DNA from: Chryseobacterium indologenes
GTDB taxonomy: Bacteria > Bacteroidota > Bacteroidia > Flavobacteriales > Weeksellaceae
Assembly (NCBI RefSeq): GCF_002025665.1
Contig: NZ_CP018786.1
Span: 3,596,001-3,660,000, forward strand
Direction: 5' to 3'
DNA length: 64,000 nucleotides
A program made the position numbers and the translations under genes. Under the pieces are notes generated by a model, which worked only from the letters and a program-made list of their open reading frames with translations, did no database searches and had not been told where the DNA came from. Positions 16,804 to 26,144 of this stretch are shown here, piece by piece (the stretch's first letter is position 1; each line of letters starts with the position of its first letter).

Positions 16804-17343
16804 ATGAGCAGTAATCAATTGATTGAAATAGGAATAAATATCCTAATTAATCTAATTTCTTCATTTTTCTTTATATTCATTCTTTTATCTTGTCTTCGTC
16901 CAAGGATTAAAATTGTGCCATTTATTGCAGAACAGAACTCTCCATTTGATAGCACCAATCAAACCTGTTACGGATTTAAAATAATTAATTCTTCTTTTTT
17001 TCCTGCTTATGATATTGAGGCAGAAGCCTCTCTGTACGAAATAAGACAGGGACAAAACGGAATAATAGATAAAATATACAAACCCATTCCGTTAAAGACA
17101 TACAAAATAAGCCATTTACCACGTCGCCGCTTACTTGATAAAAAATATGGAGATCATTGCGTTCAGTTTTTCACTTATGAAGATGTGAAAAATGAAATGT
17201 GCATTGGCGGAACTATAGACTTTAAAATAACAGCTAAACATGGATTGACAGGGCTTTCAAATATAGTAAGCTTTTGCTACACAAACCCTAACGAAATAAA
17301 ACAAGGAAAATTTAAGTCGGGAAATTATCAAGAAATAATATAA
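16804..17343 (+). CDS. Membrane-anchored hypothetical protein
   Basis: 179 residues from the ATG at 16804 (a longer in-frame start at 16762 would add 14 residues). One N-terminal TM segment (about 9-32, IGINILINLISSFFFIFILL) is followed by a soluble beta-rich domain. No family is recognised. It follows regulator A on the same strand and ends before a strong terminator. It could be an accessory lysogenic gene. Confidence 0.55.
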   Translation: MSSNQLIEIGINILINLISSFFFIFILLSCLRPRIKIVPFIAEQNSPFDSTNQTCYGFKIINSSFFPAYDIEAEASLYEIRQGQNGIIDKIYKPIPLKTYKISHLPRRRLLDKKYGDHCVQFFTYEDVKNEMCIGGTIDFKITAKHGLTGLSNIVSFCYTNPNEIKQGKFKSGNYQEII

Positions 17344-17454
17344 ATTTGTATTTTAGCATAAATATTGCTTAATAATTAATAACCAATAAAATATTAGCGC
17401 TATGAAAAACGACATCATTGCAATCTAGGTAAATCAAACTAAATGTATAATCTC

Positions 17455-17480
17455 AAAACCTCTGTAATAGGAGGTTTTTA
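17455..17480. terminator. Bidirectional terminator
   Basis: AAAACCTC pairs with GAGGTTTT, followed by T on the plus strand; read on the minus strand it also ends in TTTT. It separates the plus-strand accessory genes from the converging lysis operon. Confidence 0.8.
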
Positions 17481-17492
17481 AGTGTTGATTTT

Positions 17493-17933
17493 TTATTTCT
17501 TAAAGAACAAATCAGCCTCCGCCTTTCTTCTGCGAATCAGTCCGTTTAATGTTTTTCCGCCAGCAGTAATGTATTTCGTGGTGAACCAATTTCTGATCTC
17601 TGTATCTGCAGCTCTTTTGTTGACCAAAGAAAATAGTCCATATGATCCTCCGGTATTGTAAGTGTGCGATACGAGAGCGTCAAACTGATTCTGTGTCAAT
17701 GGAACTTTTACTTTTGAGTTCACTATTTTTTCATAAGTCGGTAAAACAGTTGAAAATAGCTCTATTCCTTTTTCTTTGCTGATCGCTGGATCCTTCATTG
17801 TTACTTTCTTTCCTCCCGGATAGTAAGTGTTGCCGTATCCAATTGTCGGAATTCCGGCAGAATCCAGATAAGGCTTTGCGCTGAAGCCTTCAAATGACAC
17901 AATCAGATTTATTCCTTTTTGTGATGTTTTCAT
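17493..17933 (-). CDS. Endolysin, GH24 lysozyme (T4-like)
   Basis: 146 residues. The GH24 catalytic triad is visible as E15 (SFEGF), D24 (YLDSAG) and T30 (IPTIGYG), with the same 9- and 6-residue spacing as E11/D20/T26 of T4 lysozyme. It hydrolyses the beta-1,4 bond between MurNAc and GlcNAc. There is no signal peptide, so it needs the holin for release. It overlaps the spanin-like gene by 4 bases (ATGA) in the order holin - spanin-like - endolysin. Confidence 0.93.
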   Translation of the reverse strand: MKTSQKGINLIVSFEGFSAKPYLDSAGIPTIGYGNTYYPGGKKVTMKDPAISKEKGIELFSTVLPTYEKIVNSKVKVPLTQNQFDALVSHTYNTGGSYGLFSLVNKRAADTEIRNWFTTKYITAGGKTLNGLIRRRKAEADLFFKK

Positions 17934-18493
17934 TTCTTAAAGTATTTATAAATTCCAAATATTACGATTCCAACGACTCCCAAAAGAGCCAATACAATCC
18001 ACAATCCGGCCTGCAAACCTGTAGATTTTATTTCTTTTGTCTTCTGTTTTACTTCCTGAATCCGTTTTTTTATATTATTTTCTTCGACAATATTTTCTGA
18101 GAATTCTTTAACCTTTCCTATGAAGGATTCTGAATTGTATTCTTTCTTTACATGGTCCAAGTGAGATGATTTTGTCCTTATGTGAACATCTGCATTACCA
18201 TTAACTCTAATGGCCTGTAATGTATCTCCATTTTGAACATTGTAGATTTCAATCGGCTTGCCAGTCTCAGCTTTACCTTTGACCTCCATGTCAGTCTGAC
18301 TTTCTTTTTTTTGCTCTAAAACATCAGACTTTTTTAATTGCTGCTTATCTTCCGATTTTTCAACTTTACTTTCTACTTTTTTGGTGGAAATCTGTTGAAT
18401 TTGCTCAACTTCTGTATTTTTTAAAGTGATAACTTTTTTAGTCTTACACCCCGTCAGAAGCATCATTATTACTATCAGTATTACTGCTCTCAT
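17930..18493 (-). CDS. Unimolecular-spanin-like lipoprotein
   Basis: 187 residues. A lipoprotein signal (LLTGC, cysteine at 16) is followed by a long Lys/Glu/Gln-rich, helix- and coiled-coil-prone periplasmic part and a C-terminal TM segment (about 163-184, WIVLALLGVVGIVIFGIY) ending KYFKK. An outer-membrane lipid anchor joined to an inner-membrane TM is the topology of phage T1 u-spanin (gp11). It sits between holin and endolysin. It would fuse the outer and inner membranes in the last step of lysis. The topology is seen; the spanin role is inferred. Confidence 0.7.
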   Translation of the reverse strand: MRAVILIVIMMLLTGCKTKKVITLKNTEVEQIQQISTKKVESKVEKSEDKQQLKKSDVLEQKKESQTDMEVKGKAETGKPIEIYNVQNGDTLQAIRVNGNADVHIRTKSSHLDHVKKEYNSESFIGKVKEFSENIVEENNIKKRIQEVKQKTKEIKSTGLQAGLWIVLALLGVVGIVIFGIYKYFKK

Positions 18494-18950
18494 TTTGATT
18501 TTGCTTTTTATAGTTTGCTAATAAGTCATGAAGAACATCTTCTCGCTTTTCCAGAATTTCAAGAACCTGGAGCATCGAAGCATTCGTTTTTCTTCGTAGC
18601 TTATTTTCAGCTTTTTCCTGTACTGATTTCGCCTCAGTGAATACTAGGACAACAGCTGCTAATAGTGAAACAATTGGTATTGCAGATATAGGAAATTCAA
18701 AAAAATAAGTGATTGGAACTATCGCGTCAAAAATGAAAGCATAAAGCAGCATCCCGAAATAATGATTAAATTTTCCAACACTTCTTTTATAGCCTTCAGA
18801 AGTTCGCATTTCACCTATCTGCTTTGCCTTTCTAATGCCAAAATAAAAATCAATTATCATTGCGATTAAAACAGCACTCCACAAAATACCAACAACGATT
18901 AACTTCATAATAATTGCGCTGTAGTCCTCTTTTATAAATTCTAATATCAT
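18444..18950 (-). CDS. Phage holin family protein
   Basis: 168 residues with three to four hydrophobic segments (about 15-35, 63-80, 84-103) and a long charged C-terminal tail (RRKTNASMLQVLEILEKRED, then Asn/Ser-rich). Size, topology and position in front of spanin and endolysin fit the large holins of Bacteroidota phages. It overlaps the spanin-like gene by 50 bases. Confidence 0.75.
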   Translation of the reverse strand: MILEFIKEDYSAIIMKLIVVGILWSAVLIAMIIDFYFGIRKAKQIGEMRTSEGYKRSVGKFNHYFGMLLYAFIFDAIVPITYFFEFPISAIPIVSLLAAVVLVFTEAKSVQEKAENKLRRKTNASMLQVLEILEKREDVLHDLLANYKKQNQNESSNTDSNNDASDGV

Positions 18951-18975
18951 AGTTATAATGATTGTTTTTGTTTAT

Positions 18976-21738
18976 TTATCCTATCAAAAGCCCATTCTGG
19001 AAATAAACCGTCGATCCTCCAATTGTTAATTGCCCTGTATAGCCTTCTGCTAATGCTCCTCCTAAAGCTGGCACATATACTTTAAAACCTTTAAATCCCG
19101 ATCCGCCTATATTATTTAAGAAAACATACCCATCGTTAACAGTAAGAGCGTTGTTATTACCTTGCGGACCTGTTGCACTTAATTCTAAGGCAGTATTTCC
19201 AACATTATTTCCTGATGCTGATATTGAAGCTCCTGTATTTATTACATTCCCGGCATCTTTTGATGAATTAATAATGAAATTACCGATGTACTGACTATTT
19301 GGGTGTACATCATTTGAGATCATTAGACCATCAACCAGATCACCATTACTATTGACGGTTCCGAAAAGAATTTTTCCAGTCGTACTGGTTAGCGTCGATG
19401 GTGTGATATACCATCCATTTACACCACCAATTGTTCCGGTTTCCGCTTCAATAATGCCTTTTATATTTGCATTTTGGGCTATCAACTTACCATTCTGAAG
19501 AACTTGAAACACCGCATCGTTTTTATGTGCATAGTCTGCTCCGGCTCCAAATCTGATACTATCGCCACCGGCATCCGTGACAGACGATATAAAAGCATTT
19601 CTTTCCGTTTCATTTCCAACTTCAATTACCTGAGACATCAGTAGACCATTGTCAATGGATGTAAAGCCGTCTGAACCGTCTGTGAACTTAATTTTCCCTT
19701 TTATTTCCTGGGTGTCCAGGTTGATTGTCATTTGGCCATCAAGAGAGGAAATTATGCCGGTTCTTATCAGTCCACCGTTTATGGTTGTTGTTCCAACTGT
19801 AATAGAAAGTACACGCACATTTTCAACAACTGAATGAAGAATTCCGATCAGGAAGTAATAATCATTCGCATCTGAATCGAATTTGTATTGCTCCTGCGAG
19901 AAAATTATTGATCCGGTCTGGTCAGTCTTAGAACATTTCCCGTAAACATATCTGAATTGATCATCTGGAATGGTCTCTACATTTTCCGGTATATTCCATT
20001 CTTTGTCGAAAGTTTGAGAATAGATGATTCCCGGATTCACTTTGATTTTGTTCTTATTGTTTTCATACATCACATAGAACACAACACTGCAGCTAATCTG
20101 CTGAGACCTTGCTCCAACGGAAAGCATGTTAGTTTCCACAGATCCTGGGCGGATGTTTTCCGGATCGAAAAAACCATCAGGATCAAATGTCAAATTCTTA
20201 AGTTCTTCAGTAGTCTTTAAACCTATCTTTGAATAGTTGATCTGTCCCAGATTCGTAATAGACATTACATTCTTGATCTGCTTTATGTCAAGGATAACCT
20301 GTGATGCATAGTTTATCTCATAAGAGTCAGCAATAACGATCTTCGTACGATATGGATTATAATCTCCACTTTGGATGAAATCAATAGTAGTTTGATTTAC
20401 ACGAAGAACCTTATCGATTCCCAAAACCGGATCATATACCTGAATGTAATCGCCAATATCAAATTTCCCAACTCCAATTTTTTCCATGTAAGCCGGATCG
20501 ACGTTTAAGTCATAGGAAACTTTCGCATTCTTGTTTAGCTCAAATTGTTCCAAACCTTTCTGCAGAAGTTCGTTTTCGGCATTATCAATATAGGTTTTCG
20601 GCATGTTAATATCAATCAAAACATACTCATCTCCAACAGCGAACTGAAAAGCTTCTGTTTTTTCATCCGGAAAGCTTTGTCCCTGATCGTTTTTGAAAGG
20701 AATTATTTCAAAACTTTTCGTAGAATGGCTGTAGCCTCCTTTTTTTATTTCAAATTCATATCCTGCCAGATTGCCAGTATTGAAATGTACTTTGGCAGAT
20801 GTTCCTGCAACAAGATATTTCGTAGTCACTCCGTCGGCTTCTTTCTCGTTGAGATCAAAATCCATCGTGGAATCCGAGAACTTAAATTTGGTATCTCCTA
20901 AGGACGTTATCTTTCCAGTTCTATGAGGAAATATATCATCGAATGTAATTGAACCCTCTTTCAACCCAAACGCTACTATTGATCCGGCATCTTCCAAATA
21001 ATCTGCCCCTGGTAATTTTAATCGTTTGCTAAAATTCCGGTATTCATTTGGAATGTTGTTTGTGCCTCCAAAAACATATAGGCGGTTTACAATATCATTG
21101 TCATCAACATTATTTCGCGAAAGAGAATAAAGCCCCTTCCCTTTTCCGTACTCGAATTTTAAGGGGACTTTCTTACCGTAATCTCCGGTATGAATAACAT
21201 ACTTGCCGTTTTCGTACTTAATCCAAAAATCTGTCTTGAATTCATTACAGATCTTCTGCATTGCTGAAAGACAATTATCATCCCCTAAAGTAATTGTCTT
21301 AGTTTCACCGTTGGTAAAATTCCCCAGCTCCCAATTGGCAGCAAAACGCTTCATATTATTTTTCAGTGCCAACAGGAAAACTTCAATAGTTCCAATCAGC
21401 GGAAATTCCAGATCTGGACCGAATCCGGTTGCATCTGCATTAAAATACTTGCATCGCTGCATATCAAACATTAAGCCCTGAGCTGTAATATTGTACTCGT
21501 ATGAGGTATTACTGTTTTTCACCAATGCCGGCAATGTATTGATACGATATACCGAATCGAACAAGACGAAATAATCATTGATCAAAATATCCAGTTTCTC
21601 CCGGGAATTCAGTTTGATCGAAACCGAATCATCCGAAAGCATAACCCGGTTAAGTGTTGCCGATTCAACAGAACGTTTCCCTCGCTCAATCAAATTGAAC
21701 AAAGGAGATCCGTTTCTGTATAATTTTATATTATTCAA
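18976..21738 (-). CDS. Tail hub / tail-associated (Tal-like) protein
   Basis: 920 residues. The N-terminal ~450 residues resemble the hub domain of siphophage tail-tip proteins (early NLIERGKRSVESATLNRVML, mid YVFGGTNNIPNEYRNFSKR, then GVGKFDIGDYIQVYDP). The rest is beta-rich (EAETGTIGG, ISASGNNVGNTAL) as in fibre-attached extensions. It is encoded between the fibre and the holin, the usual place for Tal. It should sit at the tail tip and contact the host envelope. No peptidoglycan hydrolase motif was seen. Confidence 0.75.
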   Translation of the reverse strand: MNNIKLYRNGSPLFNLIERGKRSVESATLNRVMLSDDSVSIKLNSREKLDILINDYFVLFDSVYRINTLPALVKNSNTSYEYNITAQGLMFDMQRCKYFNADATGFGPDLEFPLIGTIEVFLLALKNNMKRFAANWELGNFTNGETKTITLGDDNCLSAMQKICNEFKTDFWIKYENGKYVIHTGDYGKKVPLKFEYGKGKGLYSLSRNNVDDNDIVNRLYVFGGTNNIPNEYRNFSKRLKLPGADYLEDAGSIVAFGLKEGSITFDDIFPHRTGKITSLGDTKFKFSDSTMDFDLNEKEADGVTTKYLVAGTSAKVHFNTGNLAGYEFEIKKGGYSHSTKSFEIIPFKNDQGQSFPDEKTEAFQFAVGDEYVLIDINMPKTYIDNAENELLQKGLEQFELNKNAKVSYDLNVDPAYMEKIGVGKFDIGDYIQVYDPVLGIDKVLRVNQTTIDFIQSGDYNPYRTKIVIADSYEINYASQVILDIKQIKNVMSITNLGQINYSKIGLKTTEELKNLTFDPDGFFDPENIRPGSVETNMLSVGARSQQISCSVVFYVMYENNKNKIKVNPGIIYSQTFDKEWNIPENVETIPDDQFRYVYGKCSKTDQTGSIIFSQEQYKFDSDANDYYFLIGILHSVVENVRVLSITVGTTTINGGLIRTGIISSLDGQMTINLDTQEIKGKIKFTDGSDGFTSIDNGLLMSQVIEVGNETERNAFISSVTDAGGDSIRFGAGADYAHKNDAVFQVLQNGKLIAQNANIKGIIEAETGTIGGVNGWYITPSTLTSTTGKILFGTVNSNGDLVDGLMISNDVHPNSQYIGNFIINSSKDAGNVINTGASISASGNNVGNTALELSATGPQGNNNALTVNDGYVFLNNIGGSGFKGFKVYVPALGGALAEGYTGQLTIGGSTVYFQNGLLIG

Positions 21739-21748
21739 AGTACTTTAT

Positions 21749-24661
21749 TTAATCATTGGCCTTGTAATATCTCACATACTCTACTTCCATAAAATCCTCA
21801 GGTTTCCCCAAAAGATCTGGTGTCGTGTACGGCAGACAGCTCAAAATAATTTCACAAGGATTTACAGAGAAGCCAATTAGCTCTTTGTAAGTTATAGTAT
21901 TCACCAGAACACCGTTGAAGTACATTGCTATAAAATCCTTGGTTACCAAACACCCAAATCGGTTAAAATTCTGTGTATAATCATTCATGGTAGTGTTGAA
22001 GTAGTCCACTTTTGCTCCATAGCCTAAACTTGCATGACTTGGCGTCCAGCGGTGAATCGCGCTTAGCATGTTGAATCCGGTTGCCACAGTGTTACTTTTC
22101 ATATCGAACTCAACAATATCAATTTCATTCTTTGTAAGCGATGATTCTCCGGAGTTTAAAAATGATTGCGTGGTCCAGAATGAGCTGTGCATGTAGTATG
22201 ATGAAGGCATCTTAATTGAGGCTTCAAAATATCCATACTGAATATCATCAACTAAGCTAATTATGCCTCCTCCATTGAATGCCTTGGTTGTTAAGGTTCC
22301 GGTATTGTTTCCGTTTTCATCTTGGATGTATGAAGTATTCCCAGGAGTATTCGCCCAAACTCTAATTTTAAGATTTCCCCCAGCAAAAGTGATAGCCTCT
22401 TTAACATTGTTTCCATTGGATTTTTCACCCGTTCTATACTTCCATTTTTTGAGATCTAAAGTTGTCCCAGCGAATTCGTCCCCGAAATTATATGAGTACA
22501 ATTCACTACCAATAAGCATATTATCACCGTTGTTTATTTGCCTTGTTTCCCTTGGTACAGTAGTTCTATTAAATTCGAAAGAATCTAAATCGTAGGAGTT
22601 TACATAAATGGTAGCTCTCGTAGAATAACTAAAGAAGAACGAAACTTCTTCACTGGTACTGTCTTCAAATCCCCATGTTTGACCCTGACGCACTATAAAT
22701 GGATATTCTGGTGGTCTTTTAGTTTTTATATTCAATACATCCATTCCGGGCACGTACAGAAACTTAATAACATTGCATTTAGCATCATCGATTATGCTTC
22801 CACCCTTTAAAATTCTTTTTCCTTTAAATAGTTCGTATTCCTGCTTTTTAAGATAGAAATCACCGCTAAATCTGTTTGCAGTATAGAAATTACCGGAAGC
22901 ATCAGCCGTATATTCCCCAACGTATAAGCCGTTAACCAAAGCCATATCAACTCGTTCTCCTGTGTCTTTCAGGAAAAAAGCATTATGCGAAGATTTATAG
23001 AAACACTTCTCCAAAGGTCTTAATCTACAGAATTGAGAAAACCCACCTCTGTACGCCTCGAAAAGCTTCGTGTCAGGATTCATTCTCAAATCCTTTGTTC
23101 TCTTTGAATCTACAAGGTTAGTGTCCGGCACCTGCATAACATCCTTCACGTAATCCTCCAATGATGTGAAATCGCCATAAACAATAGTTCTAATATTGAA
23201 TGAACCGACGCCTAATGTGCTGCACGTAAACCGTACAAATCCATTAGCAGGAGGAATAAAACTGTATGTGCCCGCTGATGACTGGCTAGATCCAGTTCCC
23301 TTCACTCCGGAAACATAGGTGCTTTCATTTGCTGCAGTATAAAATGAAATAGCATTCGGTGTCGATGACATATACGCAATGCCGCTTATCAAATCGCCTT
23401 TTACTACTGGAATAAAACCCGTATATCTGTTGTTGACAGACTCTGCTTGTGCGACAGCAATTCCCTGGTCATTAATGTAACCACTATTAACATTTGATGC
23501 AAAACCAACGGTTACAGTTGTATCAGACACAATTTCTTTCGGCATCCAATCAAAAATTGGTGCTACTGTACTGTTTGCAATAGGACGATCACTGTTAACG
23601 TCAAAATCTTTATCTGTTTTTTCTTGTAGTACTTCTTCAAAAGGTTTTATTACTTGCTCATTAGGACCGGTAATTGTCGCTTGCGAATTTCTATTAGCAT
23701 CCTCAGAAGCTGAAAGCCGAACAAATCCATCAACAGTAGCCGTATAATTTAATGTATGACCTGTATTGTTGTCAGACCCAACGCCTGGCACTCCTTCAAC
23801 ATAAGAACTAATGCTAGCTGCAGAATAAAAAGAAATAGCATTGTAGGTACTTCCAAGATAAAACAAGCCCGTTATGGTTGTTCCAGCTTTAACAAAAATA
23901 AATAGCGTTCTCCTTCCTGTACTTACAGATGCGAAATTAGTCCCGTTAGCATAAACTAGACCTGTCTCAGTATCATTTGTGTTAAAATTTACTGTTGTTA
24001 TATTGATCTCTCCTTCTTTTTCAAACCAATCGTAGATGGGTGTTACTGCACTGTTAGCAATAGGTTTGCTGCTTGTCGCATCAAATTCTTTTTCGGCTTT
24101 CTCATTTAAAACAACAGCTTTCCATTTACTTGACAAGCCTGGTGTATCAGAGGGAGTTGTAGCAGAAGTTGATTCATAAATTGATTGATCTGAATAAATG
24201 ACCTGTTTCCCAGTAGGATAACTTTGAGCAGACCACGTATCAATTTTATTAAGTGGTTCTGGCATTTTTACCTCAGACCTCGTCCATACTGAACCTTTTT
24301 TATAGAACATAGTTTCATAACCGGTCTTCGCTCTAAGATTTCCGGCATTAGGATATACTTTACCCCAATCCGCTGTACTGCTAGGATCTGATGGTTTATC
24401 GTCAATTGATGCTATTTCAGGTTTATAACTTCCGTCTTCCGTCGGAGCTGTATCGGTCGGCTTAATTGTTCCTTTAAAGTCTGTTTTAACTTCAGCTCTA
24501 ACATCAGCTATCTTCGTGTTATAATCCTCCGTAAGTGATGCTGTTTTGCTATCTAATTGCTCTTTCGAAACCGCATTTCCTACTAGTCCGTCTTTATCGA
24601 TCGTAGCTATATTAGAAGGCGGAATCAAGTCCGTTACCGTAATATTAACTTGCTCTATCAT
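21749..24661 (-). CDS. Receptor-binding tail fibre with C-terminal GH16 domain
   Basis: 970 residues from the start at 24661 (an in-frame ATG at 24679 overlaps the previous gene). The N-terminus (VNITVTDLIPPSNIATIDKDG) is a tail-attachment region. A short CBM5-like stretch with Trp and Tyr (SAQSYPTGKQVIYSDQSIYE) follows. Two similar beta-rich domains come next, each introduced by a PIANS motif and each containing an SFY(S/T)AA segment. A glycoside hydrolase family 16 domain covers the last ~247 residues, with the catalytic motif EIDIVE near residue 846. GH16 enzymes cleave beta-1,3/1,4 glucans or galactans. This could be a capsule or exopolysaccharide depolymerase. Confidence 0.85.
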   Translation of the reverse strand: MIEQVNITVTDLIPPSNIATIDKDGLVGNAVSKEQLDSKTASLTEDYNTKIADVRAEVKTDFKGTIKPTDTAPTEDGSYKPEIASIDDKPSDPSSTADWGKVYPNAGNLRAKTGYETMFYKKGSVWTRSEVKMPEPLNKIDTWSAQSYPTGKQVIYSDQSIYESTSATTPSDTPGLSSKWKAVVLNEKAEKEFDATSSKPIANSAVTPIYDWFEKEGEINITTVNFNTNDTETGLVYANGTNFASVSTGRRTLFIFVKAGTTITGLFYLGSTYNAISFYSAASISSYVEGVPGVGSDNNTGHTLNYTATVDGFVRLSASEDANRNSQATITGPNEQVIKPFEEVLQEKTDKDFDVNSDRPIANSTVAPIFDWMPKEIVSDTTVTVGFASNVNSGYINDQGIAVAQAESVNNRYTGFIPVVKGDLISGIAYMSSTPNAISFYTAANESTYVSGVKGTGSSQSSAGTYSFIPPANGFVRFTCSTLGVGSFNIRTIVYGDFTSLEDYVKDVMQVPDTNLVDSKRTKDLRMNPDTKLFEAYRGGFSQFCRLRPLEKCFYKSSHNAFFLKDTGERVDMALVNGLYVGEYTADASGNFYTANRFSGDFYLKKQEYELFKGKRILKGGSIIDDAKCNVIKFLYVPGMDVLNIKTKRPPEYPFIVRQGQTWGFEDSTSEEVSFFFSYSTRATIYVNSYDLDSFEFNRTTVPRETRQINNGDNMLIGSELYSYNFGDEFAGTTLDLKKWKYRTGEKSNGNNVKEAITFAGGNLKIRVWANTPGNTSYIQDENGNNTGTLTTKAFNGGGIISLVDDIQYGYFEASIKMPSSYYMHSSFWTTQSFLNSGESSLTKNEIDIVEFDMKSNTVATGFNMLSAIHRWTPSHASLGYGAKVDYFNTTMNDYTQNFNRFGCLVTKDFIAMYFNGVLVNTITYKELIGFSVNPCEIILSCLPYTTPDLLGKPEDFMEVEYVRYYKAND

Positions 24662-24663
24662 TT

Positions 24664-25680
24664 CTATATTTTTTCCCAAATTATCTCTGCAGGCGTTTGA
24701 AGGTTTTTCATATCTTCAATATTTCCTGCGATTATTATTATCTTCTCTTTTCCCAACATGTTTCGCCATTCTCCAATAACCTCAGCGGTTTCAACCCTTG
24801 TATTGCTATAAACAAGCCCCGGCACTTCGTTACCATCTGAATCCAAAACTTTCAATATGAATTTTCCGTAGTCCGGCATGTTTACCTCAGTAATTAGATG
24901 CAGTGTGTTATGGCCTATTGTGCCTTGAAAAACTAAACTCACTGCAATGGTTTCATATGAATTATCTAGCTTTCTGCCGATTACATATAACTTCAAATCT
25001 ATACCAGCCTGCAATGTTACATCAACTGAGAACTGGTATGAAGTAGATTTTGTTGGAACAGAGCTTACTTCAAAAAACTGATTGTTTACACCACTCACAC
25101 TAATAAGTGACAATCCAGAATTCTCATATGATGGCGTTGAATAGTCTTTTGTAAGACTGACGTTTCCCCGTCCTGTCTGCTTGGTGCCGTCTCCGAAGAA
25201 AATCTCTGTTTCTGAATCTATTTCGTAGGATAGTTTGAATGTGTCCAGATCGGTTTTTAGAATCTTTTTGATAGGATTAGGCTCAATCATTTTTAGCGTA
25301 AAAGAACCATACATTATTCCGTCCCTGAATTCCTTTGTAAGCTCTGCAGGTCCATTAAGTAATACTTCATAAGCATACTCTTTATTCCCAAAAGGTTCAA
25401 TAGTAAAACGTTTTGTAGATTTAGTGTCAAATAAACTTAAAAATGAATTGAAGTTTTCTGTAATCCGATTAGAGTCAGAAGCTCTTAACCAACACTGAAG
25501 TTCCATTTCACGCGCTTCATAGAAAGGTTTAGATAAGTCGAATTGTTTCCCGTGATATTCAGCCCAGGTATAGGAATTTCTCTCACGTGGTTTTAATCCA
25601 TCAAGAACACCTTTAGAATCTGAAACATTAATTCCAAAGTCCGCAAAATCCCTTCCATTTATTGACCACTTTAATCCCAT
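24664..25680 (-). CDS. Distal tail protein (Dit-like)
   Basis: 338 residues from the ATG at 25680 (MGLKWSINGRDFADFGINVS). The N-terminal ~135 residues have the siphophage Dit pattern: a start on the tail-tube ring, REMELQCWLRA, FNSFLSLF, then FTIEPFGNKEYAYEVLL and FTLKMIEPNP. A galectin-like C-terminal extension follows. Its place after the tape measure and before fibre and hub fits. It would form the ring that links tube and tail tip. Confidence 0.75.
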   Translation of the reverse strand: MGLKWSINGRDFADFGINVSDSKGVLDGLKPRERNSYTWAEYHGKQFDLSKPFYEAREMELQCWLRASDSNRITENFNSFLSLFDTKSTKRFTIEPFGNKEYAYEVLLNGPAELTKEFRDGIMYGSFTLKMIEPNPIKKILKTDLDTFKLSYEIDSETEIFFGDGTKQTGRGNVSLTKDYSTPSYENSGLSLISVSGVNNQFFEVSSVPTKSTSYQFSVDVTLQAGIDLKLYVIGRKLDNSYETIAVSLVFQGTIGHNTLHLITEVNMPDYGKFILKVLDSDGNEVPGLVYSNTRVETAEVIGEWRNMLGKEKIIIIAGNIEDMKNLQTPAEIIWEKI

Positions 25681-26144
25681 ATTTTTTGTTTTACCACACA
25701 ATCTCCATTAACCACTCCTCCATATTGGTAAACAAATACCTCAGCATTTCCACTTCTTTCAATATTCAGCTCTGAATCATCTAAAACCGTCACAAATACT
25801 TTAGAATATCCGGTAGCTTTTATTATAATTTTAGAGTTTCCACGAATGAAAATCTCCGAAACATCAAATCCCGCGAATTCTATTTCAGATTCACTATCAA
25901 AGATAGCCAAATTAACAGCCTTGTTTATAGTGCTTTGACTATAGTAAAGCCCGTATTTTTCATAATAACCACGGTATTTTTCAAGTACTTCTTTTGATGG
26001 GAAATTTTGCTGTAACGCCCAATCAGAATTTGCAAAAAATAGTTCGCAAAGGTTCTTTATTGAAGTATCTTTATAAGCTTTCTCAAAGCCCTCTTTACAA
26101 GGGCTGAAAGCTTTGATTTCTTTTAAAATATATTCTGTATTCAT
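25671..26144 (-). CDS. Conserved phage tail-region protein, beta-helix-like
   Basis: 157 residues. The first half is helical (CKEGFEKAYKD, WALQQNFPSKEVL). The second half has short regular strands (SEIEFAGFDVSEIFIRG, SKIIIKATGYSKVFVTVLD, SELNIERSGNAEVFVYQYGG) that look like a small beta-solenoid. It lies between tape measure and Dit, overlapping both slightly, so it is a tail-module component. The exact role is unknown. Confidence 0.6.
   Translation of the reverse strand: MNTEYILKEIKAFSPCKEGFEKAYKDTSIKNLCELFFANSDWALQQNFPSKEVLEKYRGYYEKYGLYYSQSTINKAVNLAIFDSESEIEFAGFDVSEIFIRGNSKIIIKATGYSKVFVTVLDDSELNIERSGNAEVFVYQYGGVVNGDCVVKQKIWD

Noticed and set aside
20545..20901. 118-codon plus-strand frame opposite the tail hub
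   Set aside because: Phe/Ile/Ser-rich antisense product without homology signs.
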